64,000 bases of DNA from GCA-2705995 sp048267965 (GTDB lineage: Bacteria; Bacteroidota; Bacteroidia; Flavobacteriales_G; Salibacteraceae). This document shows positions 51,386 to 59,938 of the stretch, one piece after another. The stretch's first letter is position 1; every line of letters starts with the position of its first letter. Position numbers and translations under genes: made by a program. The notes under the pieces were generated by a model, which saw nothing but the letters and a program-made list of their open reading frames with translations, did not search any database and was not told the DNA's origin. Where the stretch lies: the NCBI GenBank assembly GCA_048267965.1, contig JBLWWK010000010.1, positions 1 to 64,000 of the forward strand. Reading direction: 5' to 3'.

Positions 51386-53578
51386 TTAAAGATTAGCTTT
51401 GAGCCAATTGGTCATTTTCTGGTAGAGATGGAAACGTGTGTTCCCACCGTAAATTCCGTGATTTCTATCTGGATACATGTAAAAATCAAATTGCTTGTTG
51501 GCTCTAATCAGTGCATTCACCATTTGAATAGCATTTTGAAAATGCACGTTATCATCTCCAGTTCCATGAACCAATAAATAATTTCCTTTAAGTCGATCAG
51601 CAAAGTTGATGGGGCTATTTTCATCGTAACCGCTGGCGTTTTCTTGTGGTGTTTGCATGTAACGCTCAGTATAGATGTTATCGTAATACCTCCAAGTAGT
51701 AACGGGTGCAACTGCAATGGCACTTTTGTAGTAATCGGCTCCTTTGGTAATGGTTAAAGAAGACATGTAGCCACCATAGCTCCATCCCCAAATACCAATT
51801 CTATTTCCATCGATAAACGGTTGTTCGCTGAGGTATTTGGCAGTAAGAATGTAATCTTCGGTTTCGTATTTACCCAGTTGTTTGTAGGTCATTTTTCTAA
51901 ACTCAGCACCTCTGGCTCCAGTTCCGCGGTTGTCTACAGAAACCACAATGTAACCTTCGTTGGCGAGTAGATGATGCCACATGTGGTTTCCGCCTCCCCA
52001 TTGATCGGTAACTTCTTGCGAACCGGGGCCGCCATAGATAGTAACCAAAACTGGATATTGTTGATTTTCATCGAAGTTAGCTGGCTTTAACATCCAAGCG
52101 TTTAACGAATGACCCGAGTCGGTTTTAAAGGTGAAAAATTCCTTTTTCGGGAAGTTGTTTTCTTCTAGGTAATTAGCCAATAAATTACTGTTTCTAAGTT
52201 CTCTGATTTCGGTTCCTTCTTGGTTGTGAAGGGTAATGGTGTTCGGAGAGTTTAAGGTAGAATGGGTATTAATAAAATACTTCATTCCTTGAGAGAAGGT
52301 GGCTTGGTTCCAACCGTTATCTGAAGTCAGTTTTGTAAGGTTTTTGCCTTTTGTGCTGATGCTGTAAACGTTACGCACCATGGGAGATTCTTTGGCAGCG
52401 GTAAAGAAAAGTTGCTCTGTAGTAGGATCCATTCCATGAAAGCTAGTAACCTCCCAATTGCCTTGTGTGATTTGTTTCTCTTTTCCGTTTTTTAAGGCGA
52501 TAGCGTAGAGGTGATTGTAACCGCCTTTGTCGCTCGAAATAATAAATTGTTCGTTGTTGTTGGTAAACGTCCAATCGTCTGATACTTCGATGTAAGCAGA
52601 TTGCTCTTCTCGGTAGATCAGTTCTTTCTCTTTTTTATCGCAATCGAATAGGTAGATGTCGAGTAAATTTTGATGGCGATTCATCATTTGAAGAGCAACT
52701 TGATTACTCTTCTCGCTCCACTTTACTCTCGGGATGTATTCGTATTCTGGGCTACCCGTAGAAACCACTTCTGTGTGAGAATTATTGGCAAGGTTGTAGA
52801 CCATCAGCTTTACAATGGAGTTGGCTTCGCCCGCTTTTGGGTATTTGAATTTATAATCTTCAGGATATAAACTGTGGGCGCTTCCCCAAGTTTGCATGTT
52901 GTACTCTTTAACTTGGCTTTCATCGAATTTGTAGTAGGCAATTCGCGCTCCGTCAGGAGACCAGAAAAAACCTTTAGCAAAACCAAATTCTTCTTCGTAA
53001 ACCCAATCTACCGCGCCATTGATGATGGAGTTGAATTGACCATCGTTGGTGATTTGGCGGGTGGTTTTGTCTTTTGCGTTATAAATAAAAAGGTTGTTAT
53101 CTCTCACGTAAGCTACTTTATCGCCAGCTGGTGAAAAGGTGGCGTAGCGTTGTTTTCCTTCATCTGAGAGAAAAGTGAGTTCTTTTGTTTCTACATCATA
53201 TATGTAGTTGTTTTCTTTGGTAGAATGACGATAAATTGGTTCTGATTCGGTAGCTAGAAGCAATTTTGTTTCGTCTGCAGAGAAAGAATATTCAGAAAAT
53301 GAAAACTTGGTTTTTACATCTGCGGTAGTGAATAGGGTAGAGACTTTTTCTCCTGTTTTGTAGGCGTATTTATTAATAGCTATTGCGTTGGTGTTATCAG
53401 CATCTCGTTCTTGAACGGTGTAATGTAACCCATCGTTCATAGAGCGAATTCCGAAAACATAAGCTTGTCTAAATTTTCCTGATAACCAGATTTCTTCTAA
53501 AGAAATAGAAGGGTTTTGAGCCCAAGAGCCAACTACCATTGACAAGGCCATTAGAACAGTAAAAAGTCGTTTGGTCAT
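51386..53578 (-). CDS. DPP4-like S9 dipeptidyl peptidase, secreted
   Basis: 730 residues from ATG 53578; the longer TTG frame from 53623 begins in a TATTCTTG box. The signal peptide (LFTVLMALSMVVGSWAQ) sends it to the periplasm. An N-terminal eight-blade beta-propeller contains the DPP4 pair YEEEF; the C-terminal hydrolase has nucleophile GWSYGGYMS, acid in GTGDDNVHF and His in DRNHGIYGG. DPP4 releases Xaa-Pro dipeptides. Adjacent POT transporters support a peptide-scavenging role. Confidence 0.92.
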   Translation of the reverse strand: MTKRLFTVLMALSMVVGSWAQNPSISLEEIWLSGKFRQAYVFGIRSMNDGLHYTVQERDADNTNAIAINKYAYKTGEKVSTLFTTADVKTKFSFSEYSFSADETKLLLATESEPIYRHSTKENNYIYDVETKELTFLSDEGKQRYATFSPAGDKVAYVRDNNLFIYNAKDKTTRQITNDGQFNSIINGAVDWVYEEEFGFAKGFFWSPDGARIAYYKFDESQVKEYNMQTWGSAHSLYPEDYKFKYPKAGEANSIVKLMVYNLANNSHTEVVSTGSPEYEYIPRVKWSEKSNQVALQMMNRHQNLLDIYLFDCDKKEKELIYREEQSAYIEVSDDWTFTNNNEQFIISSDKGGYNHLYAIALKNGKEKQITQGNWEVTSFHGMDPTTEQLFFTAAKESPMVRNVYSISTKGKNLTKLTSDNGWNQATFSQGMKYFINTHSTLNSPNTITLHNQEGTEIRELRNSNLLANYLEENNFPKKEFFTFKTDSGHSLNAWMLKPANFDENQQYPVLVTIYGGPGSQEVTDQWGGGNHMWHHLLANEGYIVVSVDNRGTGARGAEFRKMTYKQLGKYETEDYILTAKYLSEQPFIDGNRIGIWGWSYGGYMSSLTITKGADYYKSAIAVAPVTTWRYYDNIYTERYMQTPQENASGYDENSPINFADRLKGNYLLVHGTGDDNVHFQNAIQMVNALIRANKQFDFYMYPDRNHGIYGGNTRFHLYQKMTNWLKANL

Positions 53579-53642
53579 ATTGCTGAAATTTAAGAGTGCC
53601 GAATATAACCATTTCCGCTGCAAGAATAGACGGATTAACGTT

Positions 53643-54386
53643 TTAGAATGAAAAACCAGCTCCGAGACCTAACGAAAAAAAGTGAAGAGGTTGGTGAGAA
53701 GTTTCTTTTGTGATCGTGCCTCCTTTAGAACTACGATATTGATAACCAGTTCGTGAGGCTAAGTAGAAGAATTGGCTGCTAAAATAAAAACCAGATGATA
53801 GTTGATATTGCCCTCTTAGCTGAAAACTATAGGTGAATTCCATGTCGTTGGCTTCACTTTCAGAGTAGCGTTCTGTACCATTGTTCGTAATCATAGAGTA
53901 GTCGATTTGGGGTCGAGTGATGTAGGTCATCCCGATTAAACCGGCTAATTTAAGTTGAAACTTTTCTTTTTGAATAAGCGGAAAACCGGTTCCTACCAAT
54001 AGATTTCTTGATTGGTAGTTTTTGGCGTTAACAAAATAGCGTACCGTGTCTCTGACAGATAAATCTTCTGCCATGTTTTTTGTGCGAATGGGATTGTTGA
54101 AATAGTTGATCTGGATGAGCCATTCGATAAAAGACGTTTGATAGCCGATGTTTATACCTGCTCCAAAGCCAGTTGCCGCGTATGAAGATTCTTTTTTGAG
54201 CTCGGTACTACCAAAATCAAAGGCGGGAACCACCAAGAATGCCTGCCCCGATACGACAGCTGTGTTGTTGGTGGGCGAAAAATAGTCATCGTCTATTTGA
54301 CTAAATGCTTGAGATTGAAAGAAAAAAAGCATCAAGATGAGTGCAAATTGCTCAAAATGATGCTTTTTTAAGTTTTTGATATTCAT
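53643..54386 (-). CDS. Predicted outer-membrane beta-barrel protein
   Basis: 247 residues with a signal peptide (LILMLFFFQSQAFSQ) and amphipathic strand-like segments, ending in the aromatic GLGAGFSF that is usual for outer-membrane proteins. It is probably a barrel of 8 to 10 strands. I do not recognise the family. It lies 4 bases downstream of the UspA gene, so the two may be cotranscribed. A repeat copy (53988-53996) encodes Val-Gly-Thr in LLVGTGFP. Confidence 0.75.
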   Translation of the reverse strand: MNIKNLKKHHFEQFALILMLFFFQSQAFSQIDDDYFSPTNNTAVVSGQAFLVVPAFDFGSTELKKESSYAATGFGAGINIGYQTSFIEWLIQINYFNNPIRTKNMAEDLSVRDTVRYFVNAKNYQSRNLLVGTGFPLIQKEKFQLKLAGLIGMTYITRPQIDYSMITNNGTERYSESEANDMEFTYSFQLRGQYQLSSGFYFSSQFFYLASRTGYQYRSSKGGTITKETSHQPLHFFSLGLGAGFSF

Positions 54387-54390
54387 TTGA

Positions 54391-55236
54391 TTAACCTCCG
54401 GCTCTGAACGAACCTAATGATTTCCATTCTCTTCCTTTAACGATGAGCAAAGGTAAATCAGTTTTGGCTAATAATTGCTCGTCTTTAGAACCCCAAATGC
54501 GCTCGATAAAACTTGGGTCGTGTTCAAAAACAACCGATATAATATCTGCATCTGTTCTGTGAGCATAGTCTAATAAAATGCTGTAGTAGCTATCACCCGC
54601 TTGCCATTCGTAGGTATATTCAACCCCTTCTTTTTCGAATTTTTCTTTCAAGTGATTGGCAAAAACTCTCAATTCTTTGTCGTCACTTTCTGTGTGATCT
54701 ACGGCCATGGCTAACAATTCGATTTTACCGCCAACTGTTTTGGCAAATCGCATGCTAACGCCTGTTTTTTGCATACTGTGATCGTTCAAAAGAAGTGGAT
54801 AAACAAGTGTATCCATATCTCGTAGACTTTCATCCTTTTTCAAGGCAACGATTGGGTAATCGCACTCTTGAATAATTTTCATGATGTTGGGACCTACAAA
54901 ACGATCTAAACCTTTTTTAAGTTGATACCCTACCACTAAATACTCAGGATCTACCATGTAACAGAAGTCATCTATGCGATCTACTACTTCGCTAATCTCA
55001 CCTGGCATAATATCATAAATCACACGTGTATTGCCTCTTACATCGTTGTTTTCGGCAATCATTTCTTCAAATTGATTTTTTATTTCGGCACGTGTTTTAT
55101 GCTTGTCGGTATGCACGTGTAACAAGCGTACATCTGCATTACATTTGGCTGCAAGTGGTAAAGCTTCACGGTAGGCATGTTTAGAAGTTTCCGTAAAGTC
55201 GATACAAATAACTAGAGCTTTGTCGTTTTGTTCCAT
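54391..55236 (-). CDS. Tandem UspA-domain stress protein
   Basis: 281 residues with two universal-stress-protein units. The first (residues about 1-140) starts ALVICIDFTETSKHAYREAL, and the second begins near residue 145 and ends in LLAKTDLPLLIVKG. The ATP-binding GxxG(x)9GS pattern is weak, so nucleotide binding is uncertain. Proteins of this type are cytoplasmic and raised under stress. It is divergent from typA, with which it shares a 199-base upstream region. Confidence 0.85.
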   Translation of the reverse strand: MEQNDKALVICIDFTETSKHAYREALPLAAKCNADVRLLHVHTDKHKTRAEIKNQFEEMIAENNDVRGNTRVIYDIMPGEISEVVDRIDDFCYMVDPEYLVVGYQLKKGLDRFVGPNIMKIIQECDYPIVALKKDESLRDMDTLVYPLLLNDHSMQKTGVSMRFAKTVGGKIELLAMAVDHTESDDKELRVFANHLKEKFEKEGVEYTYEWQAGDSYYSILLDYAHRTDADIISVVFEHDPSFIERIWGSKDEQLLAKTDLPLLIVKGREWKSLGSFRAGG

Positions 55237-55409
55237 GTGTGTATAGGGTTGTAAATCTGTTCCGAAAATAGCATTTTACCAGTAAACTACAAGAAATTAG
55301 GAAACCAATTTGGCGTTAATTACCCCTTAAACAGCCCTACTGAACGTAAAGTTTTTGTTTCTCATGTTAAATAATTGATTTAGGTGTATCTACGCGCTAA
55401 AAAGAGGTG

Positions 55410-55417
55410 TACTTTTG
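55410..55417 (+). promoter_or_regulatory. Bacteroidetes -7 box for typA
   Basis: TACTTTTG matches TAnnTTTG and ends 18 bases before the typA ATG. No good TTG -33 is visible at the usual distance. Confidence 0.6.
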
Positions 55418-55435
55418 CAGCCTTAAATTTTAAGG

Positions 55436-57232
55436 ATGCAAAAGATCAAGAACATCGCCATTATCGCTCACGTTGACCATGGCAAAACAACTCTAGTAGA
55501 TAAGATTCTACATCACTGCGAACTATTTCGTGATAATCAAGCAACAGGAGAACTGATACTTGACAACAACGATTTAGAGCGCGAAAGAGGGATTACAATT
55601 GTCTCTAAAAACGTTTCTGTAATGTACGGAGACACAAAAATCAACATTATTGACACTCCTGGTCACGCTGACTTTGGGGGTGAAGTAGAGCGAGTTTTAA
55701 ACATGGCAGATGGTGTTTTACTACTCGTTGATGCGTTTGAAGGCCCTATGCCACAAACACGTTATGTTTTAGGTAAAGCACTAGAATTGGGTAAAAAGCC
55801 AATTGTTGTAGTGAACAAGGTAGACAAAGAAAACTGTAGACCTGACGAAGTTCACGAAATGGTTTTTGATCTTATGTTTAACCTAGAAGCTACCGAAGAG
55901 CAATTAGATTTCCCTACCGTTTACGGTTCAGCAAAAAATGGCTGGATGAGTAGAGACTGGAAAGAACCCTCTAAAGATATTACTCCGCTTCTAGACATGG
56001 TTTTAGAGTATGTTCCTGCTCCAGAGATTAGCGAAGGAACCTTACAAATGCAAATTACTTCTATCGATTTCTCAAGTTTCGTTGGAAGAATTGCTATTGG
56101 TCGTGTTGCAAGAGGATCAATTAAAGCGAACGCTCCTGTAAGTCTTGTAAAACGCGATGGTAAAATTGTTAAATCAAGAATTAAAGAAGTTTTTGTTTTT
56201 GACGGTTTAGGTAGAAAGAAAGTAGAAGAAGTAGTAGCTGGTGACCTTTGCGCTGTAACAGGTGTTGATGGTTTCGAAATTGGCGATACTATTGCCGACT
56301 TTGAAAATCCTGAAGGAATGAAAAACATTCCGATTGATGAGCCGACTATGAGTATGACATTCACCGTTAATAATAGTCCGTTTTTCGGTCAAGAAGGTGA
56401 ATTTGTTACTTCTCGTCACTTAAGAGATCGTTTATTTAAAGAAACAGAGAAAAACTTAGCACTGCGCGTTCAAGAAACAGATTCTCCAGATTCGTTTATC
56501 GTTTTTGGTAGAGGGGTAATGCACCTTTCTGTTTTAATCGAAACCATGCGTAGAGAAGGTTACGAATTACAAGTAGGTCAGCCACAGGTAATTATTAAAG
56601 AAATCGATGGTGTTAAAAACGAACCTATCGAAACATTAATTATCGATTCTCCAGAGCATTGCTCAGGAAAAATGATTGAGTTGGTTAACCAACGAAAAGG
56701 CGAAATGGCAGTAATGGAACCTCGTGGTGATTTAATGCACTTAGAGTTTACCATTCCTTCTCGTGGTATTATGGGTTTAAGAACTCAAGTACTCAACCTT
56801 TCTGCAGGTGAAGCTATTATGGCACACCGTTTTAAGGCTTACGAACCTTTCAAAGGTGAAATTCCAAAAAGAGCGAACGGTACGTTAATCGCACACGAAA
56901 AAGGAACAGCTATTCCTTACGCACTTAACAACTTACAAGATAGAGGTAAATTCTTTGTTGCTCCTGGTGACGAAGTTTATGAAGGAATGATTGTAGGAGA
57001 GAATTCACGTGATATGGATTTGGTTGTAAACGTGATTAGAACCAAAAAATTAACCAACATGCGTTCTTCGGGTGCTGACGATAAAATGAAATTAGCGCCT
57101 CCAATTATTATGAGCTTAGAAGAGAACTTAGAGTATATTCAAGGAGACGAGTACGTTGAAGTAACTCCAAAGAGTATTCGTTTAAGAAAGATTCACTTGA
57201 AAGAATCTGATAGAAAACGTTCTTCTCTTTAA
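55436..57232 (+). CDS. typA: Ribosome-associated GTPase TypA/BipA
   Basis: Translational GTPase that binds the ribosome and aids assembly and stress adaptation. It has 598 residues, the usual length. G1 AHVDHGKTTL, the switch II region DTPGHADFGGEVERVL, G4 NKVDKENCRP and G5 GSAKNGW are complete. The elongation-factor C-terminal domains include GRGVMHLSVLIETMRREG and the TypA-specific tail ending in KIHLKESDRKRSSL. A strong terminator follows, so it is probably monocistronic. Confidence 0.97.
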   Translation: MQKIKNIAIIAHVDHGKTTLVDKILHHCELFRDNQATGELILDNNDLERERGITIVSKNVSVMYGDTKINIIDTPGHADFGGEVERVLNMADGVLLLVDAFEGPMPQTRYVLGKALELGKKPIVVVNKVDKENCRPDEVHEMVFDLMFNLEATEEQLDFPTVYGSAKNGWMSRDWKEPSKDITPLLDMVLEYVPAPEISEGTLQMQITSIDFSSFVGRIAIGRVARGSIKANAPVSLVKRDGKIVKSRIKEVFVFDGLGRKKVEEVVAGDLCAVTGVDGFEIGDTIADFENPEGMKNIPIDEPTMSMTFTVNNSPFFGQEGEFVTSRHLRDRLFKETEKNLALRVQETDSPDSFIVFGRGVMHLSVLIETMRREGYELQVGQPQVIIKEIDGVKNEPIETLIIDSPEHCSGKMIELVNQRKGEMAVMEPRGDLMHLEFTIPSRGIMGLRTQVLNLSAGEAIMAHRFKAYEPFKGEIPKRANGTLIAHEKGTAIPYALNNLQDRGKFFVAPGDEVYEGMIVGENSRDMDLVVNVIRTKKLTNMRSSGADDKMKLAPPIIMSLEENLEYIQGDEYVEVTPKSIRLRKIHLKESDRKRSSL

Positions 57233-57250
57233 TTAAGAGTCAATAAATAA

Positions 57251-57282
57251 AAAAAAGCACCGTTTTATAACGGTGCTTTTTT
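57251..57282 (+). terminator. Rho-independent terminator after typA
   Basis: A 14-bp inverted repeat (A-run then GCACCGTT, loop TTAT, AACGGTGC then T-run) can end transcription from either side. The stretch 57283-57376 shows nothing else. Confidence 0.88.
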
Positions 57283-57376
57283 TTTGAATCTAACTAGCTA
57301 TCTAATTCGCCATCAGAGGGGTAAGAGACTTGGTCTAGGTATATTGGGATTGATTGACTGTACCTACTGATGGGGA

Positions 57377-57838
57377 TTACTTTTTTTCGTTCGAAGAAAG
57401 TTTGTCGCCTAGCTCTTCCATTTCTCTTTCAAAATCTTCTTTCGATTCTTCTAGGCTATTTTTAATATCGTTTAGTTCTTCTTTGCTTTTTTCTTTCAAC
57501 TCGCTCATTTGATCATTTAAATCGTTTTTAGCTTCGTTGAGGTTTTCTTTGGCGTCTTCTAATTCTTCACGCGCTTCTTCAGATAAATCGTTTTTCTCGT
57601 CTTTTAAATCTTCGTTGATTTCGTCTAAACGGCTTTCGATTTTATCCATTCTGCTATTGATGGCAGATTCTACGTCTTGGGCAGTAGCTTCAGCATATTC
57701 TTTCGATTCTTCAGCTACATTCTTCATTTCTTGTTTTACATCTTCTTTAGCCTCTTTTCTGTCTTGCTCTGCAGAACATGAAAAAAGAGTTAAACTTGAT
57801 ACGGCTAGGATAAGGAAAGTCTTGTTCATCATTTTCAT
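57377..57838 (-). CDS. Coiled-coil lipoprotein
   Basis: 153 residues. A lipoprotein signal (FLILAVSSLTLFSC) is followed by an almost uninterrupted Glu/Lys/Asp-rich helix with heptad spacing (ESRLDEINEDLKDEKND, ELEDAKENLNEAKNDL). It is therefore a periplasmic or surface-anchored coiled coil, and a spacer or Lpp-like envelope role is possible. Alternative starts at nearby Met codons (57832, 57829) would not change the mature protein. The antisense frame is a compositional shadow. Confidence 0.8.
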   Translation of the reverse strand: MKMMNKTFLILAVSSLTLFSCSAEQDRKEAKEDVKQEMKNVAEESKEYAEATAQDVESAINSRMDKIESRLDEINEDLKDEKNDLSEEAREELEDAKENLNEAKNDLNDQMSELKEKSKEELNDIKNSLEESKEDFEREMEELGDKLSSNEKK

Positions 57839-57916
57839 TTGTGTTTATTGGTTTACCCAGATTAATGAAAAGATTATTCCAACTCAGAAAAAACACCGTT
57901 TTATAGGGGTTTTATA

Positions 57917-57928
57917 CGGTTCCTACCG
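57917..57928. repeat. Intergenic copy of the GTAGGAACC repeat (12-mer CGGTTCCTACCG)
   Basis: The second of two full 12-mer copies outside coding sequence, in the 147-base gap between the coiled-coil lipoprotein start and the TonB_C-TPR lipoprotein stop. It is not part of a visible hairpin or promoter. Confidence 0.7.
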
Positions 57929-57985
57929 TTATTTGTGGAGAAAATTGCACGATAGGTGAAAAAATGTTGAGGAGATTATTCCACG

Positions 57986-58768
57986 TTATTGGCAAAAATT
58001 CCCCAAAATTTCAGCCGCCTCAGTATCGCCAAGTTCAGCGGCTTTTTGCCAAGCCTCACATGCTTCGGCTCGTTTGTCTAATTTTCGATAGCAAAGTGCC
58101 AAGTTAAACCAAGCATCTGCGTTTTGCGGGTTAAGTTGCAATGCATAACTAAAATGCTTGCCTGCATCTGTAAAGAAGCCATCGAGCATTAAGCGTACGC
58201 CTAGTTGGTAATGGTTTTCGGCAGAAGGATCACGATATCCAGCGGTAAATAATCCCAATTCTAATTCTTGATTTTTACCAACTCGATCGTTGTTTTCAGC
58301 AAACTGTTTAGATGCAAATTGAAAACTAATTACTTGAGAAGAAGCTGTGGGTTGGTTGTAGCGAACAGCCGGATTCCACAATGTATCGGTAATCCAAATC
58401 ATTCTTTCGGCTTCTAGAGCAAACAATTGCTTAAAATTAATCGATATAATTTCTTCGGGGTTTAAGCCATCGCTAAACTCTACATCGCTTTTTACGGTTC
58501 GAACCGAAGCCACTTTTCCGGTTTCATCGATCATAAATTCTACATCGATATTGCCGTTCACTCCATAATGCATGGCAGCATAAGGAATTACTAACTTGTT
58601 GATTATGAGCTGTTGTAGGGCCTCTTCTCCGTACTTAAACTGAGCAGAAGTTTCTTCGTTATCTTCACCTTGCACTGCGTTGTTTACCGTAGTAGGTTGC
58701 TGGCTATTGCCTTGATTACAAGAGATAAACAGAACAAATAATACGAGAGAAAAAAGTCTAGACGTCAT
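57986..58768 (-). CDS. Lipoprotein with TonB C-terminal-like and TPR domains
   Basis: 260 residues. A lipoprotein signal (LVLFVLFISC) precedes a region like the TonB C-terminal domain (YGVNGNIDVEFMIDETGKVA, residues about 65-90). The C-terminus has at least two TPR units (YQLGVRLMLDGFFTDAGKHF, NADAWFNLALCYRKLDKRAE). Such energy-transducer-like folds without a transmembrane anchor may serve in protein-protein contacts at the envelope. It is a standalone gene; the partner is unknown. Confidence 0.75.
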   Translation of the reverse strand: MTSRLFSLVLFVLFISCNQGNSQQPTTVNNAVQGEDNEETSAQFKYGEEALQQLIINKLVIPYAAMHYGVNGNIDVEFMIDETGKVASVRTVKSDVEFSDGLNPEEIISINFKQLFALEAERMIWITDTLWNPAVRYNQPTASSQVISFQFASKQFAENNDRVGKNQELELGLFTAGYRDPSAENHYQLGVRLMLDGFFTDAGKHFSYALQLNPQNADAWFNLALCYRKLDKRAEACEAWQKAAELGDTEAAEILGNFCQ

Positions 58769-58838
58769 ATAAAAAGAGTTGAACCGCGAATTTAATCATT
58801 GTTCAACTCGTTTTCATCAAATTTATACGAGTAAAAAG

Positions 58839-59762
58839 CTACTTTACAGGAAAGCAAACACGCGTGAGCATTTCGTTTTCAGGAACTGTACCCGGTTCGT
58901 TTTCGTAAATCTCGAACGGGTGCACCTTTTTGTTCACCTTAATTTCTTTAATCCGTTGCAAGTTGTAAAGTGTGCTCCAAGCGTTGCCCAAATGTTTGTA
59001 AACACCTTTATGAACAATAGAATATACTTGCGTTTTAGGTAGTTGCCCCGTAATTATTTCGGTAGGAACCGCTCCTGAAATTTCTTGAACAGGTATACCA
59101 GCCGTAAATTCTACACCTTGTTTAACGGCATCCCATTTATGGTAAATCGTAAACGGATTGCCCACTACTTGAACTTCTTTATTATTGGAAAGAAAAGTTT
59201 GAAGCAGCTTAAAATTAGCAGGCATGGCGTTTCCCATTTCGCTCATAGTAGTAGCGGTCTTCACGCCAATGTAAGCGCAACCATCGAAATGTTCGTAGCC
59301 TACAAAATCTAGATTAGATTCAACTTGGCCTTTCTCTACATAGTCTTTCAATAAGTTTAAACCTCTGCCAAAATCCATCCCGATGAAAGCTTCCATCGAT
59401 TTTTTCATCCAAAACATAAAAAACGGAAGGGAGGTAGCCATGTGCCAAGTTACGTCTGTTTTACCTTCATTTTCTTTCAAATCGAATACGATGTTCGCAA
59501 ACGATTTCCACGGTTTCAAGAAGTTTAAATCATATTCTAATTGTGTAGCCGATTGCTTGGTGATTTTCATGTTACCAGAACCAACACGTGCACCTTCCCA
59601 AGCATAAAATTGCGCATCACTTGCTACTTCTACCTTGGCATCGGGGTCTTGAATGAGCCAAGGAGACCAGGCCGTCCAATGATTAAAGTCGCTTAAATAA
59701 GTATGAATTTTTGCCGCAGAAGCGTCAATGGTGATGGTGCGATGAACATTAACTTTCGGCAT
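58839..59762 (-). CDS. SRPBCC domain fused to GyrI-like ligand-binding domain
   Basis: 307 residues with no signal peptide. Residues about 1-150 form a polyketide-cyclase/SRPBCC pocket (ITIDASAAKIHTYLSDFNHW, then the WSPW segment). Residues about 155-307 look like the GyrI/AraC effector-binding fold (DGCAYIGVKTATTM, GVEFTAGIPVQE, VYSIVHKGVYKHLGNAW). It has no DNA-binding domain, so it is a small-molecule binding protein rather than a regulator. The gene stands alone and the ligand is unknown. Confidence 0.85.
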   Translation of the reverse strand: MPKVNVHRTITIDASAAKIHTYLSDFNHWTAWSPWLIQDPDAKVEVASDAQFYAWEGARVGSGNMKITKQSATQLEYDLNFLKPWKSFANIVFDLKENEGKTDVTWHMATSLPFFMFWMKKSMEAFIGMDFGRGLNLLKDYVEKGQVESNLDFVGYEHFDGCAYIGVKTATTMSEMGNAMPANFKLLQTFLSNNKEVQVVGNPFTIYHKWDAVKQGVEFTAGIPVQEISGAVPTEIITGQLPKTQVYSIVHKGVYKHLGNAWSTLYNLQRIKEIKVNKKVHPFEIYENEPGTVPENEMLTRVCFPVK

Positions 59763-59878
59763 AACAGTTTAGGTTTTTGTTACTCTCAAAAATAGGAAAA
59801 AAGTAAGTGTAAGTGATTCTTTATTACTTCGATGTTTTGCTGAAATACAGAATAATGAAGCCGTAAAAGGACAAAAAA

Positions 59879-59910
59879 TAGCCATGATTTTTACTTGAAA
59901 ATCATGGCTA
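59879..59910 (-). terminator. Terminator after the threonine aldolase gene
   Basis: A 13-bp perfect stem (TAGCCATGATTTT, AAAATCATGGCTA) with loop TACTTG lies 28 bases past the minus-strand stop at 59939. The minus-strand tail is T-rich. Confidence 0.8.
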
Positions 59911-59938
59911 AGATGAAAAGAATGCAATTAGATAGAAG

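Noticed and set aside
55921..56364. A 147-codon minus-strand frame inside typA
   Set aside because: typA is complete and highly conserved, and the antisense frame has no domain or signal and no promoter.
57537..57959. A 140-codon plus-strand frame opposite the coiled-coil lipoprotein
   Set aside because: It is Ser-rich because it is the complement of Glu/Lys codons; the minus-strand frame has a lipobox and heptads.
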